From: Rikenellaceae bacterium
Lineage (GTDB): Bacteria; Bacteroidota; Bacteroidia; Bacteroidales; Rikenellaceae
DNA: 64,000 nt
Assembly: GCA_015060165.1 (NCBI GenBank)
Contig: SUZC01000004.1
Span: 62,001 to 126,000 of the forward strand
Direction: 5' to 3'
Shown: positions 52,942-61,802 of the stretch, piece after piece
Position numbering within the stretch: the stretch's first letter is position 1
Layout of the letters: every line of letters starts with the position of its first letter
Translations under genes and position numbers: made by a program
The notes under the pieces: generated by a model
The model's database searches: none
What the model saw: the letters and a program-made list of their open reading frames with translations, nothing else
Told to the model about the DNA's origin: nothing

Positions 52942-54687
52942 TTAGATAAGCTTGAGGTCACGCTTAATGGTCTCAATCTTCTCATCAAGTTTAGCCAATA
53001 CCTCATCGTATTGATCAACTGATGGCAGAGGCTCCTTAACACCAAAGTAGAACTTGATCTTAGGCTCTGTACCAGATGGACGAACCGAGATAATACTACC
53101 ATCGGCTGTAATCCACTGCAATACATTGCTTGAATCCTGCTCGATAGGGGTACGGACACCACTGCGCACGTTCAACTCCTGCAATGACTTATAATCAAGC
53201 ACCTTAAGCACCTCTGAGCCAGCCAACTCCTTAGGAGGATTAGCACGGAAATCGATCATCATCTGCTGAATCTCCTCGGCACCTTCCTTACCCTTGCGGA
53301 CAACAGATACCAACGATTCACGATAGAAGCCATACTTCACATACAACTCCTGCAACCACTCGTAAAGTGTAAGACCCATAGTATCCTTTGCCCAAGCAGC
53401 AGCCTCAGCAGCCAATGCGCAAGCCGATACGGCATCCTTATCGCGAACATAGTCACCAGCAAGGTAACCGAAGCTCTCCTCGCCACCACCTACATACTTA
53501 GCCTTACCCTCATTCTCACGGATAATCTTAGCAATATACTTAAAGCCTGTCAAGCAATCATAGCATTTCACACCAAAGTGAGCTGCCACAGCATTTGCCA
53601 TCTGAGAAGTAACGATAGTCTTAACAGCATACTGTGAGCCGTCCAAATCTCCACGCTCAGCCAAGCGAGTAAGCTGATAGCTAAGCAACAGAGCCAGAGT
53701 CTGATTTCCATTTAGCAAAACATACTCACCACTACCCGTACGCAATGCTACACCAATACGGTCGGCATCGGGATCGGTTGCCAACACCAAATCAGCTCCC
53801 TCTTTACGACCCCACTCCATAGCCTGCAACATTGTCTTACGCTCCTCGGGGTTAGGTGACTCAACAGTTGGGAAGTTTCCATCGACAACAGCCTGCTCAG
53901 GAACTACAAATACATTCTCAAAACCAAATGCCTTCAATGCCATAGGCACCAAACGTACACCCGCACCATGGATAGGAGTATATACAATCTTCATATCCTT
54001 GTACTTCTCTACACACTCAGGTGAGAGCTGTACATCCTGCTTAATACGAGCCACATAGCGTTTATCGAACTCCTCGTCAAGAATAGTGATATTCTCAGGA
54101 TTTGCACCTGTAAGTACCTGCGAATTATCGGTAATCTTAGAAACCTCCTCGATAATATTAGCATCGTGGGGTGGAGTAACTTGTGCTCCATCGCTCCAAT
54201 ATGCCTTGTAACCATTATACTCCTTAGGATTGTGCGATGCTGTAATCACAACACCAGAATGCAAACCAAGCTCGCGAATTGTAAAGCTAAGCTCGGGTAC
54301 GGGGCGCAATGCATCGAACAAATATACCTGGAAACCGTTAGAAGCAAAGATATCCGCCACACGCTCTGCAAACTTACGAGAATTGTTGCGACTATCGTGA
54401 GCCACAGCTACTCGAACCTGCTCACCGGCAAAGTTCTTCTTCAAATAATTCGCAAGACCCTGAGTAGCAGTTCCTACCGTATAGATATTCATACGGTTAC
54501 TTCCCACGCCCATAATACCGCGCAGACCACCAGTACCAAACTCAAGATCCTTGTAGAAGCTCTCAGTAAGCTCCTTCATATCGCTATCCATCAGCGACTT
54601 AACCTGAGCTTTTGTTTCGGCATCATAATCTCCATCAAGCCAACTTTGCGCTTTGGCCAAAACTACCTGCTCTAAATTGTCTGTCAT
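52942..54687 (-). CDS. Phospho-sugar mutase (phosphoglucomutase/phosphomannomutase family)
   Basis: The 581-residue protein has the four-domain alpha-D-phosphohexomutase layout. The substrate entry LEFGTGGLRGIMGVGSNRMN is followed by the catalytic phosphoserine loop VVITASHNPKEYNGYKAYWS. The metal loop is ATDPDADRIGVAL. The sugar-recognition part is GGGEESFGYLAGDYVRDKD, and the phosphate-binding end is IISVRPSGTEPKIKFYFG. Length and motifs fit the PgcA-like phosphoglucomutase subgroup. It interconverts hexose 1- and 6-phosphates. It is a single-gene unit; TATATTTG (54752-54745, minus strand) may be its -7 element. Confidence 0.93.
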   Translation of the reverse strand: MTDNLEQVVLAKAQSWLDGDYDAETKAQVKSLMDSDMKELTESFYKDLEFGTGGLRGIMGVGSNRMNIYTVGTATQGLANYLKKNFAGEQVRVAVAHDSRNNSRKFAERVADIFASNGFQVYLFDALRPVPELSFTIRELGLHSGVVITASHNPKEYNGYKAYWSDGAQVTPPHDANIIEEVSKITDNSQVLTGANPENITILDEEFDKRYVARIKQDVQLSPECVEKYKDMKIVYTPIHGAGVRLVPMALKAFGFENVFVVPEQAVVDGNFPTVESPNPEERKTMLQAMEWGRKEGADLVLATDPDADRIGVALRTGSGEYVLLNGNQTLALLLSYQLTRLAERGDLDGSQYAVKTIVTSQMANAVAAHFGVKCYDCLTGFKYIAKIIRENEGKAKYVGGGEESFGYLAGDYVRDKDAVSACALAAEAAAWAKDTMGLTLYEWLQELYVKYGFYRESLVSVVRKGKEGAEEIQQMMIDFRANPPKELAGSEVLKVLDYKSLQELNVRSGVRTPIEQDSSNVLQWITADGSIISVRPSGTEPKIKFYFGVKEPLPSVDQYDEVLAKLDEKIETIKRDLKLI

Positions 54688-55018
54688 AATCGTTATAAGT
54701 TTTAGTTATAGTTAGTATTATCAATTATCCTATTTTCTGATACACAAATATACGACTTTTTTTTCAATTATTCACTATCAGCGAGTTAAAAAAGCTGGTC
54801 AAAAAAAGTGTTGTTTCTCTATATACAAAAAAAGAACAAAAACAAGAGCAAATAAAATTTATTTTAACAAATTTATTCACAACTTTGTGCTGTCAAAGAA
54901 AACGAATCCGAGACATGTCGATTTTTGCACTTCCGCTTTTAGTAAAAAGAGCGGTGGGGCAAGATTCACGCCAAATTTAACCATTTTTTAGAACACTACA
55001 AAGAGAATAACGATAATA
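54688..55018. other. dnaA upstream region with DnaA-box-like sequences (possible origin or dnaA autoregulation)
   Basis: This 331-bp gap separates the divergent phosphohexomutase gene and dnaA. It is A/T-rich and holds one perfect DnaA-box match, TTATTCACA (54873-54881; consensus TTATNCACA), one with a single mismatch, TTATTCACT (54768-54776), the palindrome GACATGTC (54912-54919) and an imperfect CCGCT...AGCGG hairpin (54933-54954). One or two boxes are enough for dnaA autoregulation but few for a full oriC. No open reading frame is supported. Confidence 0.4.
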
Positions 55019-56428
55019 ATGGCAAACTCTCATACATATGGAGAAGTGTGGCAGATATGCTTAGACCGCATCAAGCAGCAAACCTCGCAAGAGGAGTTTG
55101 CTCGTTGGTTTGAGCCTATCAAGCCATTGGCTTTCGATGGTACCCACCTCAAACTGAAGGTTCCCAATGAGAGTTATGTGTCGCACATCGAGAAGAACTA
55201 TCTCAAGCAATTCTTCGCGCAGATTATATACCAGCTCTATGGCAAGCAGACACGAGTACTTTATGCCGTTCCCAACAGCATGGAGCAGCAGAGTGTACCC
55301 GTTAATGCCGACACTACAGCCATTTCACAATTTACAACTCAATCCGACACCGCAAACATCAAGAATCCGTTTGTTATCCCCGGATTGAAGCGTATCACTA
55401 TCGATCCACAACTTAACGCCAAGTATACATTCTCGACCCACGTCGAAGGAGAGTGTAACCGTTTGGCTCGCTCGGCCGGTTTGACAGTAGCCTTGACTCC
55501 CGGATCTTCTCCATTTAACCCACTATATATATATGGAGCTTCGGGACTTGGAAAGACCCACATAGTACAGGCCATTGGCCACGAGGTGCGTGAACGTCAT
55601 CCAGAGTTGCAGGTACTATACGTATCGACCAACAAATTTATGGCTCAGTTCCAGACTGCCTATAAGAATGGTGAGCTAAACGACTTCATCCGTTTTTACC
55701 AGATGATCGATGTGCTTATCATCGATGACATACAGGAGCTTACCGGACGTAGCGGTACGCAAAACGTATTCTTCAATATCTTCAACCATCTACAGATGGC
55801 AAACAAGCAGATTATCCTCACATCGGATAAACCTCCCGTAGAGTTGAAAGATATCGAACAGCGATTGCTTACCCGTTTCAAATGGGGCCTGTCTGCCAAG
55901 ATTGACACTCCCGACTACGAGACAAAAGTTAAGATTATCCACTCAAAGGCAGAGGGTATGGGAATTACCCTTACAGAGGAGGTTGTAACATATTTGGCCG
56001 ATAATATCTCAGCCAACATCCGAGAAATCGAAGGTGCGCTTCTCTCGCTTAAAGCTAATGCCAATTATTTGGGACGCAGAATTTCGACTTCACTTGCAAA
56101 GGAGGTTCTGAAGGTATACGTGCAGATGAATCACAAAGAGATTTCAATCGCCCGCATTACCGAAATAGTTTGCCAATACTACGATATCGACGAGCAGAAC
56201 TTCAACTCATCGAAGCGCACTCGCGAGGTAGCACAGGCGCGCCAAATTGCAATGTATCTGGCAAAGCAACACACCAAGGCTCCATTGGCAGCAATTGGAG
56301 CGGCAATCGGAGGTCGTAACCACGCTACAGTTCTGCACTCTTGTAAAACTGTTAGTAATATGATTGAAACTGACAAGATATTCAAAAGCCAGATTGATGA
56401 GCTCGAGAAGATTATTGCAGCAGGATAA
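55019..56428 (+). CDS. dnaA: Chromosomal replication initiator protein DnaA
   Basis: The 469-residue protein has N-terminal domain I (VWQICLDRIKQQTSQEEFARW), a variable linker, and the AAA+ domain: the conserved YTFSTHVEGECNRLA start, Walker A YGASGLGKTHIVQAIGHEV, Walker B VLIIDDIQELTGR and the arginine-containing TRFKWGLSAKID. The C-terminal DNA-binding helix-turn-helix carries REVAQARQIAMYLAKQHTKA and GGRNHATVLHSCKTV. It initiates replication at oriC. It is monocistronic here: dnaN and recF are not next to it, and a strong terminator follows. Confidence 0.98.
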   Translation: MANSHTYGEVWQICLDRIKQQTSQEEFARWFEPIKPLAFDGTHLKLKVPNESYVSHIEKNYLKQFFAQIIYQLYGKQTRVLYAVPNSMEQQSVPVNADTTAISQFTTQSDTANIKNPFVIPGLKRITIDPQLNAKYTFSTHVEGECNRLARSAGLTVALTPGSSPFNPLYIYGASGLGKTHIVQAIGHEVRERHPELQVLYVSTNKFMAQFQTAYKNGELNDFIRFYQMIDVLIIDDIQELTGRSGTQNVFFNIFNHLQMANKQIILTSDKPPVELKDIEQRLLTRFKWGLSAKIDTPDYETKVKIIHSKAEGMGITLTEEVVTYLADNISANIREIEGALLSLKANANYLGRRISTSLAKEVLKVYVQMNHKEISIARITEIVCQYYDIDEQNFNSSKRTREVAQARQIAMYLAKQHTKAPLAAIGAAIGGRNHATVLHSCKTVSNMIETDKIFKSQIDELEKIIAAG

Positions 56429-56447
56429 TGAAAATCATTTGAATATA

Positions 56448-56484
56448 ATCACCGCACTAGGGTTTCGTGCGGTGATTTTTTTTC
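56448..56484 (+). terminator. Intrinsic terminator after dnaA
   Basis: ATCACCGCAC / GTGCGGTGAT form a perfect 10-bp stem with a 9-base loop followed by eight T. It lies 20 bases after the dnaA stop. Confidence 0.93.
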
Positions 56485-56485
56485 A

Positions 56486-56493
56486 TATCTTTG
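56486..56493 (+). promoter_or_regulatory. Candidate -7 element of the WYL regulator gene
   Basis: TATCTTTG matches TAnnTTTG, with a predicted leader of about 26 nt to the ATG at 56526. The region 20 bp upstream is the right arm of the dnaA terminator and reads GTTTC rather than TTTG, so the -33 match is poor. Confidence 0.45.
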
Positions 56494-56525
56494 TAAAAGA
56501 TTAAATAACCACAATAAGTAAAAAT

Positions 56526-57446
56526 ATGGACCAGCCAAAAATAGAGCGATTGTTGAGACTTATGAAGATGCTAACGACCAACACAACCTATACGGTTGAC
56601 GATTTGGCCGAGCGACTTTCGATGTCTCGCCGCACAATATATCGCTATATAGACACATTCCGTGAGGCTGGTTTTGTTATCAAAAAGAGCGGTGATCATA
56701 TCCGACTCGATAAGGAATCACCTCATTTCAAAGATATTTCACAACTTGTACATTTTACCGAAGAGGAGGCAGTTATACTCAAACGCGCCATAGAAAGCAT
56801 AGACGATACCAACCTTCTTAAACAAAACCTTAAACGCAAACTGTACTCGGTATACGATAATAAAATATTGGCCGATACAATTGTTCGTGGCAACAACTCC
56901 GCAACGGTTCATACTCTTATTGAAGCCATAGAAGAGCAGCAGCAAGTAAAATTATGTGCTTATCGTTCGGCACACGGTAGCGTGGCACGTGACCGACTTG
57001 TCGAGCCTTTTGCATTCACGACCAATTACATACAGATCTGGTGCTACGACACAGAGGACAACACCTGCAAACTGTTCAAGCTCTCGCGCATAGGCGCCGT
57101 CGAGAAACTTGAATCAAACTGGCAACACCGTAAGCAGCACAATCAAGGCTTTATAGATATATTCCGAATGAATGGCAAACAAAGATTTCCGATTCACTTA
57201 AAACTCGGAATGATGGCCCACAATCTACTCATCGAAGAGTATCCTTTAGCCGAGAAAGATCTGTCACAGAGCGAAGATGGACGTTGGGAATTAAATACTG
57301 ACGTGGCGAACTACGCCGGCGTAGCACGTTTTGTTGTGGGACTTATGGACGACATTGAGATCGTAGATTCACCTGAATTGGAGGAATATATTGCCACATA
57401 CGTAGCTAAATATTGGCCAGAAATCAAAGTTTCACCAACGCCATAA
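56526..57446 (+). CDS. HTH-WYL domain transcriptional regulator (YafY type)
   Basis: The 306-residue protein has an N-terminal HTH_11 (YTVDDLAERLSMSRRTIYRYI, FREAGFVI), then a middle region (VHFTEEEAVILKRAIESID), then a WYL domain (QQVKLCAYRSAHG, RLVEPFAFTTNYIQIWCYD, FKLSRIGAVEKL) and a C-terminal WCX-like region. WYL domains sense ligands such as nucleic acids or nucleotides. It stands alone between dnaA and a small-gene group. Its targets are unknown. Confidence 0.9.
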   Translation: MDQPKIERLLRLMKMLTTNTTYTVDDLAERLSMSRRTIYRYIDTFREAGFVIKKSGDHIRLDKESPHFKDISQLVHFTEEEAVILKRAIESIDDTNLLKQNLKRKLYSVYDNKILADTIVRGNNSATVHTLIEAIEEQQQVKLCAYRSAHGSVARDRLVEPFAFTTNYIQIWCYDTEDNTCKLFKLSRIGAVEKLESNWQHRKQHNQGFIDIFRMNGKQRFPIHLKLGMMAHNLLIEEYPLAEKDLSQSEDGRWELNTDVANYAGVARFVVGLMDDIEIVDSPELEEYIATYVAKYWPEIKVSPTP

Positions 57447-57523
57447 GGCGGGGTAAAACTCCTGAAAGAGTCTTATTTCACGCTTTTTCTCAAAAAAAAT
57501 CCCATATTTTTCAAAAAAAATAT

Positions 57524-57544
57524 CTGTGTCATAAGTTGACACAG
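57524..57544. promoter_or_regulatory. Perfect inverted repeat CTGTGTCA-N5-TGACACAG
   Basis: This 8-bp perfect inverted repeat with a five-base spacer lies about 45 bases before a 27-codon ORF. A near -7 sequence GTTACTTTG follows at 57552-57560. Symmetry and position suggest an operator. Read on the minus strand it is followed by a T-run, as in an intrinsic terminator, but no minus-strand gene ends here. Confidence 0.45.
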
Positions 57545-57589
57545 AAAGGGTGTTACTTTGCATCAACAAACCAAAACAAATAGAGAATT

Positions 57590-57673
57590 ATGTTGTTTGC
57601 AATACTCGTATTTATAGGAATTGGTGCCGATGTAATATGTTATATATTAGGCCAAGATAGTTCACTTAAATAG
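57590..57673 (+). CDS. Small hydrophobic ORF of 27 codons
   Basis: ATG at 57590 to TAG at 57673 encodes MLFAILVFIGIGADVICYIL plus seven residues, almost entirely one transmembrane helix with a short polar tail (GQDSSLK). It lies between a 21-bp inverted repeat and the three-CxxC gene, 27 bases before the latter, and is too short for the ORF track. There is no homology evidence; it could be a real small membrane protein or chance. Confidence 0.35.
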   Translation: MLFAILVFIGIGADVICYILGQDSSLK

Positions 57674-57700
57674 AAACACTTAAAACAAAACATTAAAATT

Positions 57701-57913
57701 ATGGGAGTAGCATACCAAATCAAGTGTAAACACTGCAAGGCAGAGTTCACTTACAGTCAAGATCCAACTTTTGGGCTTCGCCCGAGATGCATCGGTTGCG
57801 AAACACACATCGAGACCGAATCACCTATCAGGTGTCCGGCTTGCAACTCGCGACTAAATTCGACACTCGACGAATTCAACGAACAGGTGCAGACCACAAT
57901 TCTATGGGATTAA
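57701..57913 (+). CDS. Small zinc-ribbon-like protein with three CxxC motifs
   Basis: The 70-residue protein has CKHC (9-12), CIGC (30-33) and CPAC (45-48), spaced like zinc ribbons, with a C-terminal part (LDEFNEQVQTTILWD) of mixed character. Two CxxC pairs could bind one zinc and the third pair is extra or joins another subunit. No known family is recognised. It lies 27 bases after the 27-codon ORF and 122 bases before bcp. Confidence 0.65.
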   Translation: MGVAYQIKCKHCKAEFTYSQDPTFGLRPRCIGCETHIETESPIRCPACNSRLNSTLDEFNEQVQTTILWD

Positions 57914-57999
57914 AGTTATAACGCAAGCAAAAAGATGAAATTCAACAGAGCAAGAATAAAAAAAAGGGGCAAAAAGTAAATAAATTCAAAGAAAAATTC

Positions 58000-58007
58000 T
58001 TAACTTT
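58000..58007 (+). promoter_or_regulatory. Candidate -7 element of the bcp-recA-spoT operon
   Basis: TAACTTTG matches TAnnTTTG, giving a leader of about 20 nt to the bcp ATG at 58035. No TTG is found at 19-21 bp upstream. Confidence 0.45.
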
Positions 58008-58034
58008 GAATAATTATTACCTATAACGAAACTT

Positions 58035-58502
58035 ATGGCAGAATTGAAAGTAGGGGATATTGCTCCTGATTTTATTGGTAAGACTCAGAATTTGGAAACA
58101 TTATCGCTTTCGCAGCTAAAGGGCAGCAAAACGGTATTATACTTTTATCCCAAGGATAATACATCGGGGTGTACGCTGGAAGCTAAGAGTCTACGCGACG
58201 GAAAAGAGGGTCTCGCTGAGCGAGGATACCGCATAGTGGGTGTTAGCCCCGATAGCGAGAAGTCGCACCAGAATTTCTGCTCGAAACATGACCTTAATTT
58301 CACTCTGTTGGCCGATACCGACCGCTCGATATGTGAAGCATTTGGCGTATGGGTTGAAAAGTCGATGTATGGTCGTAAATATATGGGAGTGGCGCGCAAG
58401 ACATTCCTACTGGACGAAGAGGGTAGAATCACACACATCTTCGACAAAGTAAAGACTGCCGACCACTACAATCAAATTATTAATGAGTTAGATAAAAAGT
58501 AA
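58035..58502 (+). CDS. bcp: Peroxiredoxin of the BCP/PrxQ family
   Basis: The 155-residue protein has the BCP fold: [40 protein letters not shown] with the peroxidatic Cys46, [31 protein letters not shown] and [17 protein letters not shown]. The resolving Cys that E. coli-type BCP has five residues after the peroxidatic Cys is Lys here (Cys46-T-L-E-A-Lys51). Cys82 and Cys100 remain; one could take over resolution in an alpha3-type mechanism, or the enzyme may work in a one-Cys manner. It reduces hydroperoxides with thioredoxin or another thiol. recA follows after 7 bases. Confidence 0.93.
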   Translation: MAELKVGDIAPDFIGKTQNLETLSLSQLKGSKTVLYFYPKDNTSGCTLEAKSLRDGKEGLAERGYRIVGVSPDSEKSHQNFCSKHDLNFTLLADTDRSICEAFGVWVEKSMYGRKYMGVARKTFLLDEEGRITHIFDKVKTADHYNQIINELDKK

Positions 58503-58509
58503 AACAAAT

Positions 58510-59523
58510 ATGGCAACTGAAAAAGCACAAGTTAACGCCGACAAGCTCAAAGTTTTGAGCGCGGTAATGGATAAGATAGAGAAGGATTTCGGCAAAGGTT
58601 CTATTATGCGTATGAGCAGCGAGGCCGTAACCGATATTCCGGTAATCCCCACAGGTTCTGTAACATTGGATATGGCATTGGGAGTGGGTGGTTATCCTAA
58701 GGGTCGAGTAATTGAGATTTATGGCCCAGAATCATCAGGAAAGACAACACTCGCAATTCACGCTATCGCAGAGGCACAGAAAGCTGGAGGTATTGCAGCG
58801 TTTATCGATGCAGAGCACGCTTTCGATAGCTTCTACGCACAGAAATTGGGTGTAGATGTTGATAATTTGCTCATCTCACAGCCCGACAACGGCGAACAAG
58901 CATTGGAGATTGCCGACTCGTTGATTCGTTCAAGTGCAATTGACATTATCGTTATCGACTCAGTTGCAGCTCTTACACCGAAGGCTGAGATTGAGGGCGA
59001 GATGGGAGACTCAAAGATGGGTTTGCAGGCTCGTTTGATGTCGCAGGCTCTGCGTAAACTCACCGCCAGCATCTCAAAGACCAAGACTGTCTGCATATTT
59101 ATCAACCAGTTGCGTGACAAAATTGGTGTAATCTATGGCAATCCTGAGACTACGACAGGTGGTAATGCACTGAAATTCTACGCAAGCGTACGTATCGACA
59201 TTCGTCGCGCATCAGTGATCAAGGATGGAGAGGAGCAGCTCGGAACACGTACAAAAGTCAAAGTTGTTAAGAATAAGGTAGCTCCTCCATTCAAGCGTGC
59301 TGAGTTTGACATCATGTTTGGCGAGGGAATCTCGAAGATTGGCGAGATAGTTGACCTTAGTGTAGATTATGGCATTGTACGAAAGGCTGGATCATGGTTT
59401 TCGTATGGAGAGCAGAAGATTGGCCAAGGCCGTGACGCTGTCAAGGAGTTGCTTTCAACAAATAAAGAGCTTTGCGATGAGATCGAGGCTAAGTTGCGCG
59501 AAGCTATGAAAACTAAAAAGTAA
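58510..59523 (+). CDS. recA: Recombinase RecA
   Basis: The 337-residue protein has [19 protein letters not shown], the Walker [58 protein letters not shown], loop 2 [20 protein letters not shown] with the [10 protein letters not shown] sequence. The length is normal, and the C-terminal acidic tail is short ([15 protein letters not shown]), as in other Bacteroidetes. It acts in homologous recombination and SOS induction. It lies in a bcp-recA-spoT operon with gaps of 5-7 bases. Confidence 0.98.
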   Translation: MATEKAQVNADKLKVLSAVMDKIEKDFGKGSIMRMSSEAVTDIPVIPTGSVTLDMALGVGGYPKGRVIEIYGPESSGKTTLAIHAIAEAQKAGGIAAFIDAEHAFDSFYAQKLGVDVDNLLISQPDNGEQALEIADSLIRSSAIDIIVIDSVAALTPKAEIEGEMGDSKMGLQARLMSQALRKLTASISKTKTVCIFINQLRDKIGVIYGNPETTTGGNALKFYASVRIDIRRASVIKDGEEQLGTRTKVKVVKNKVAPPFKRAEFDIMFGEGISKIGEIVDLSVDYGIVRKAGSWFSYGEQKIGQGRDAVKELLSTNKELCDEIEAKLREAMKTKK

Positions 59524-59528
59524 AGCTT

Positions 59529-61748
59529 ATGAATTATACTGCAGAGGACGAGATACTTATTCAAAGTAAATGGGAAGTTCTTGCAGAGTCTTGCAAGAAA
59601 ATATGCAAGAAAGAGGAGGATTGGAATTTCATCAAGAAGGCTTTCTTCCTCGCAAAAGAGGCCCATCAGGGGGTAAGGCGACGCTCAGGCGAGCCTTACT
59701 TCCTGCATCCTATTGCAGTAGCACAGATAGTTGTCGATGAGATTGGCTTGGGTGTAAAGTCGGTTGTAGCATCGCTTCTTCACGACGTAGTAGAGGACAC
59801 CGACTACACAGTGGAGGATATGGAACACCTCTTCGGTCACAAAATCGCAACAATGGTCGATGGACTGACCAAAATGTCGGGTGTTTTTAATGCCGATACC
59901 TCACGCCAAGCTGAATATTTTCGCAAGGTTTTGCTTACGCTCTCGGATGACGTCAGAGTAATCCTCATTAAAATTGCTGACCGCCTGCACAATATGCGCA
60001 CATTGGGAGCAATGCCTCAAAACAAACAGATTAAAATCACCGGAGAGACAATATACCTATTCGCTCCGTTGGCTTACCGTTTAGGCCTTTATGCCATCAA
60101 GACCGAATTGGAGAATCTATGTATGAAATACCGATTCCCCAATGAATATGAGGAAATTACACGACAAATAAACGAATCATCAGCCGTTCGAGATGAATAC
60201 ATACGCAAATTCAACGCTCCGATTATTGAAGCGCTTGACAAGAATGGCATCAAATATGAAATCACAGGCAGAGTAAAGAGCGCATACTCAATTTGGACCA
60301 AGATGGTTCAAAAGCAGATACCATTCTCGGAGATTTACGACCTGTTCGCCATTCGCATTGTATTCCAACCTCTGGAATTCCCCTCTGAAAAGACCCAATG
60401 CTGGCAGATTTACTCATCGATAACTGATATTTACACCCCCAAACCCGACCGTTTGAGAGATTGGATCAGTATGCCAAAAGCAAACGGATATGAGGCTCTG
60501 CACTCAACTGTAATGGGCCCCGATGGAGTATGGGTAGAGGTACAGATTCGCACCCAACGAATGGACGAAATAGCCGAGCGAGGTTTTGCAGCACACTGGA
60601 AATACAAGAAGGCTACAATCTCGCACGACGAAGATGAATTCGACAAGTGGTTGAAGATGATACGCACCGCATTAGAGAGCCCTACACAGAATGCGGTGGA
60701 CTTCTTGGATAACTTTAAGTTATCGCTGTATGCGTCTGAAATAGCAGTATTTACACCAAAGGGAGAAGCTCGTCGCCTACCATACGGAGCCACTGCATTG
60801 GATCTCGCATACGATGTCCATACAAAGATTGGAAATAGTGCCATCGGCGCTAAAATCAACCATAAAATTATGCCCATCACCACTCCGTTGAATAGTGGTG
60901 ATCAGGTTGAAATCATTACAGCAGAATCAGCCAGGCCAAAAGCAGAATGGTTAGAATCGGTACTAACCACAAAAGCAAAGCAGGCAATCAAAAATTACCT
61001 TAAACGCGAACAGGAACATAACCAGCAACATGGTATGCAAATTCTGGATGAACGATTGGCTCAACTCAATATAACTCCAAACAACCGTGTAATACGCAAG
61101 CTGATAAACGCTTACGACAGTCACAACAAAGAGGAGTTGTACACAAAAATTGGTGCTGGAATTGTTTCACTCGATAATCTGGAAAAGGTTGTTCGAACAA
61201 ATTCCAATTTCAAGATACTGAAATTCTGGACCCTTTTCATCAAAGACGATGACGAAAATGACGACGATGACAACATAAAGAATGACGATAAAAAGGGTAG
61301 GACAAAGGAGCACAATGAAGGCCAGAATCTGGTTGTCGCAGAATGCTGCCATCCGCTACCAGGAGATAGGGTAGTCGGATTTAAAGACCCTATCACACAC
61401 CAAATTATCGTCCACAAAGCTACCTGTGACGAACTGAACCGTCTGGCATCTCAACATGGCGACTGCATCGTCAAAGAGGAGATTAAATGGGAACAACACA
61501 AGACTCAATCTTCGTTGGCCACAATCGAAATTATGGGTATCGACCGTATGGGCTTGTTAGTTGACCTGGCAAATGTCGTAACAAACGATTTCAGCATCAA
61601 TATGCGACAAGTAAACATCCAGTCGCACGATGGAATATACGAGGGCACATTAAGCTTATATGTGCGTGACGCTGAAAGTCTAAACGCTATCCTCGATAGA
61701 TTGAGGAGAATCAAGGGTATGGAGAGCGTAAAACGCCAGACAAACTAA
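59529..61748 (+). CDS. Bifunctional (p)ppGpp synthetase/hydrolase (Rel/SpoT)
   Basis: The 739-residue protein has an HD hydrolase domain (VASLLHDVVEDTDYTVEDME, ADRLHNMRTLGAM), a synthetase domain (ITGRVKSAYSIWTKM, FAIRIVFQ, EVQIRTQRMDEIAERGFAAH), a TGS domain (GATALDLAYDVHTKIGNSA), a helical part and a C-terminal region with AECCHPLPGDRVVGF and an ACT domain (IMGIDRMGLLVDLANVV). The HD motif is intact, so both activities are expected. An acidic low-complexity stretch (DDDENDDDDN) sits between the helical part and the zinc-finger-like ECCHP part. It controls the stringent response. It follows recA by 5 bases. Confidence 0.95.
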   Translation: MNYTAEDEILIQSKWEVLAESCKKICKKEEDWNFIKKAFFLAKEAHQGVRRRSGEPYFLHPIAVAQIVVDEIGLGVKSVVASLLHDVVEDTDYTVEDMEHLFGHKIATMVDGLTKMSGVFNADTSRQAEYFRKVLLTLSDDVRVILIKIADRLHNMRTLGAMPQNKQIKITGETIYLFAPLAYRLGLYAIKTELENLCMKYRFPNEYEEITRQINESSAVRDEYIRKFNAPIIEALDKNGIKYEITGRVKSAYSIWTKMVQKQIPFSEIYDLFAIRIVFQPLEFPSEKTQCWQIYSSITDIYTPKPDRLRDWISMPKANGYEALHSTVMGPDGVWVEVQIRTQRMDEIAERGFAAHWKYKKATISHDEDEFDKWLKMIRTALESPTQNAVDFLDNFKLSLYASEIAVFTPKGEARRLPYGATALDLAYDVHTKIGNSAIGAKINHKIMPITTPLNSGDQVEIITAESARPKAEWLESVLTTKAKQAIKNYLKREQEHNQQHGMQILDERLAQLNITPNNRVIRKLINAYDSHNKEELYTKIGAGIVSLDNLEKVVRTNSNFKILKFWTLFIKDDDENDDDDNIKNDDKKGRTKEHNEGQNLVVAECCHPLPGDRVVGFKDPITHQIIVHKATCDELNRLASQHGDCIVKEEIKWEQHKTQSSLATIEIMGIDRMGLLVDLANVVTNDFSINMRQVNIQSHDGIYEGTLSLYVRDAESLNAILDRLRRIKGMESVKRQTN

Positions 61749-61802
61749 CTCCTCAAAATTGCTGGTAAATTAGAGGCTTAAACATATATTAACGAGAAAT
61801 AT

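Noticed and set aside
57935-57979. 14-codon very basic ORF (MKFNRARIKKRGKK) before bcp
   Set aside because: It is too short to distinguish from chance in A-rich DNA, and the candidate -7 element of bcp comes after it.
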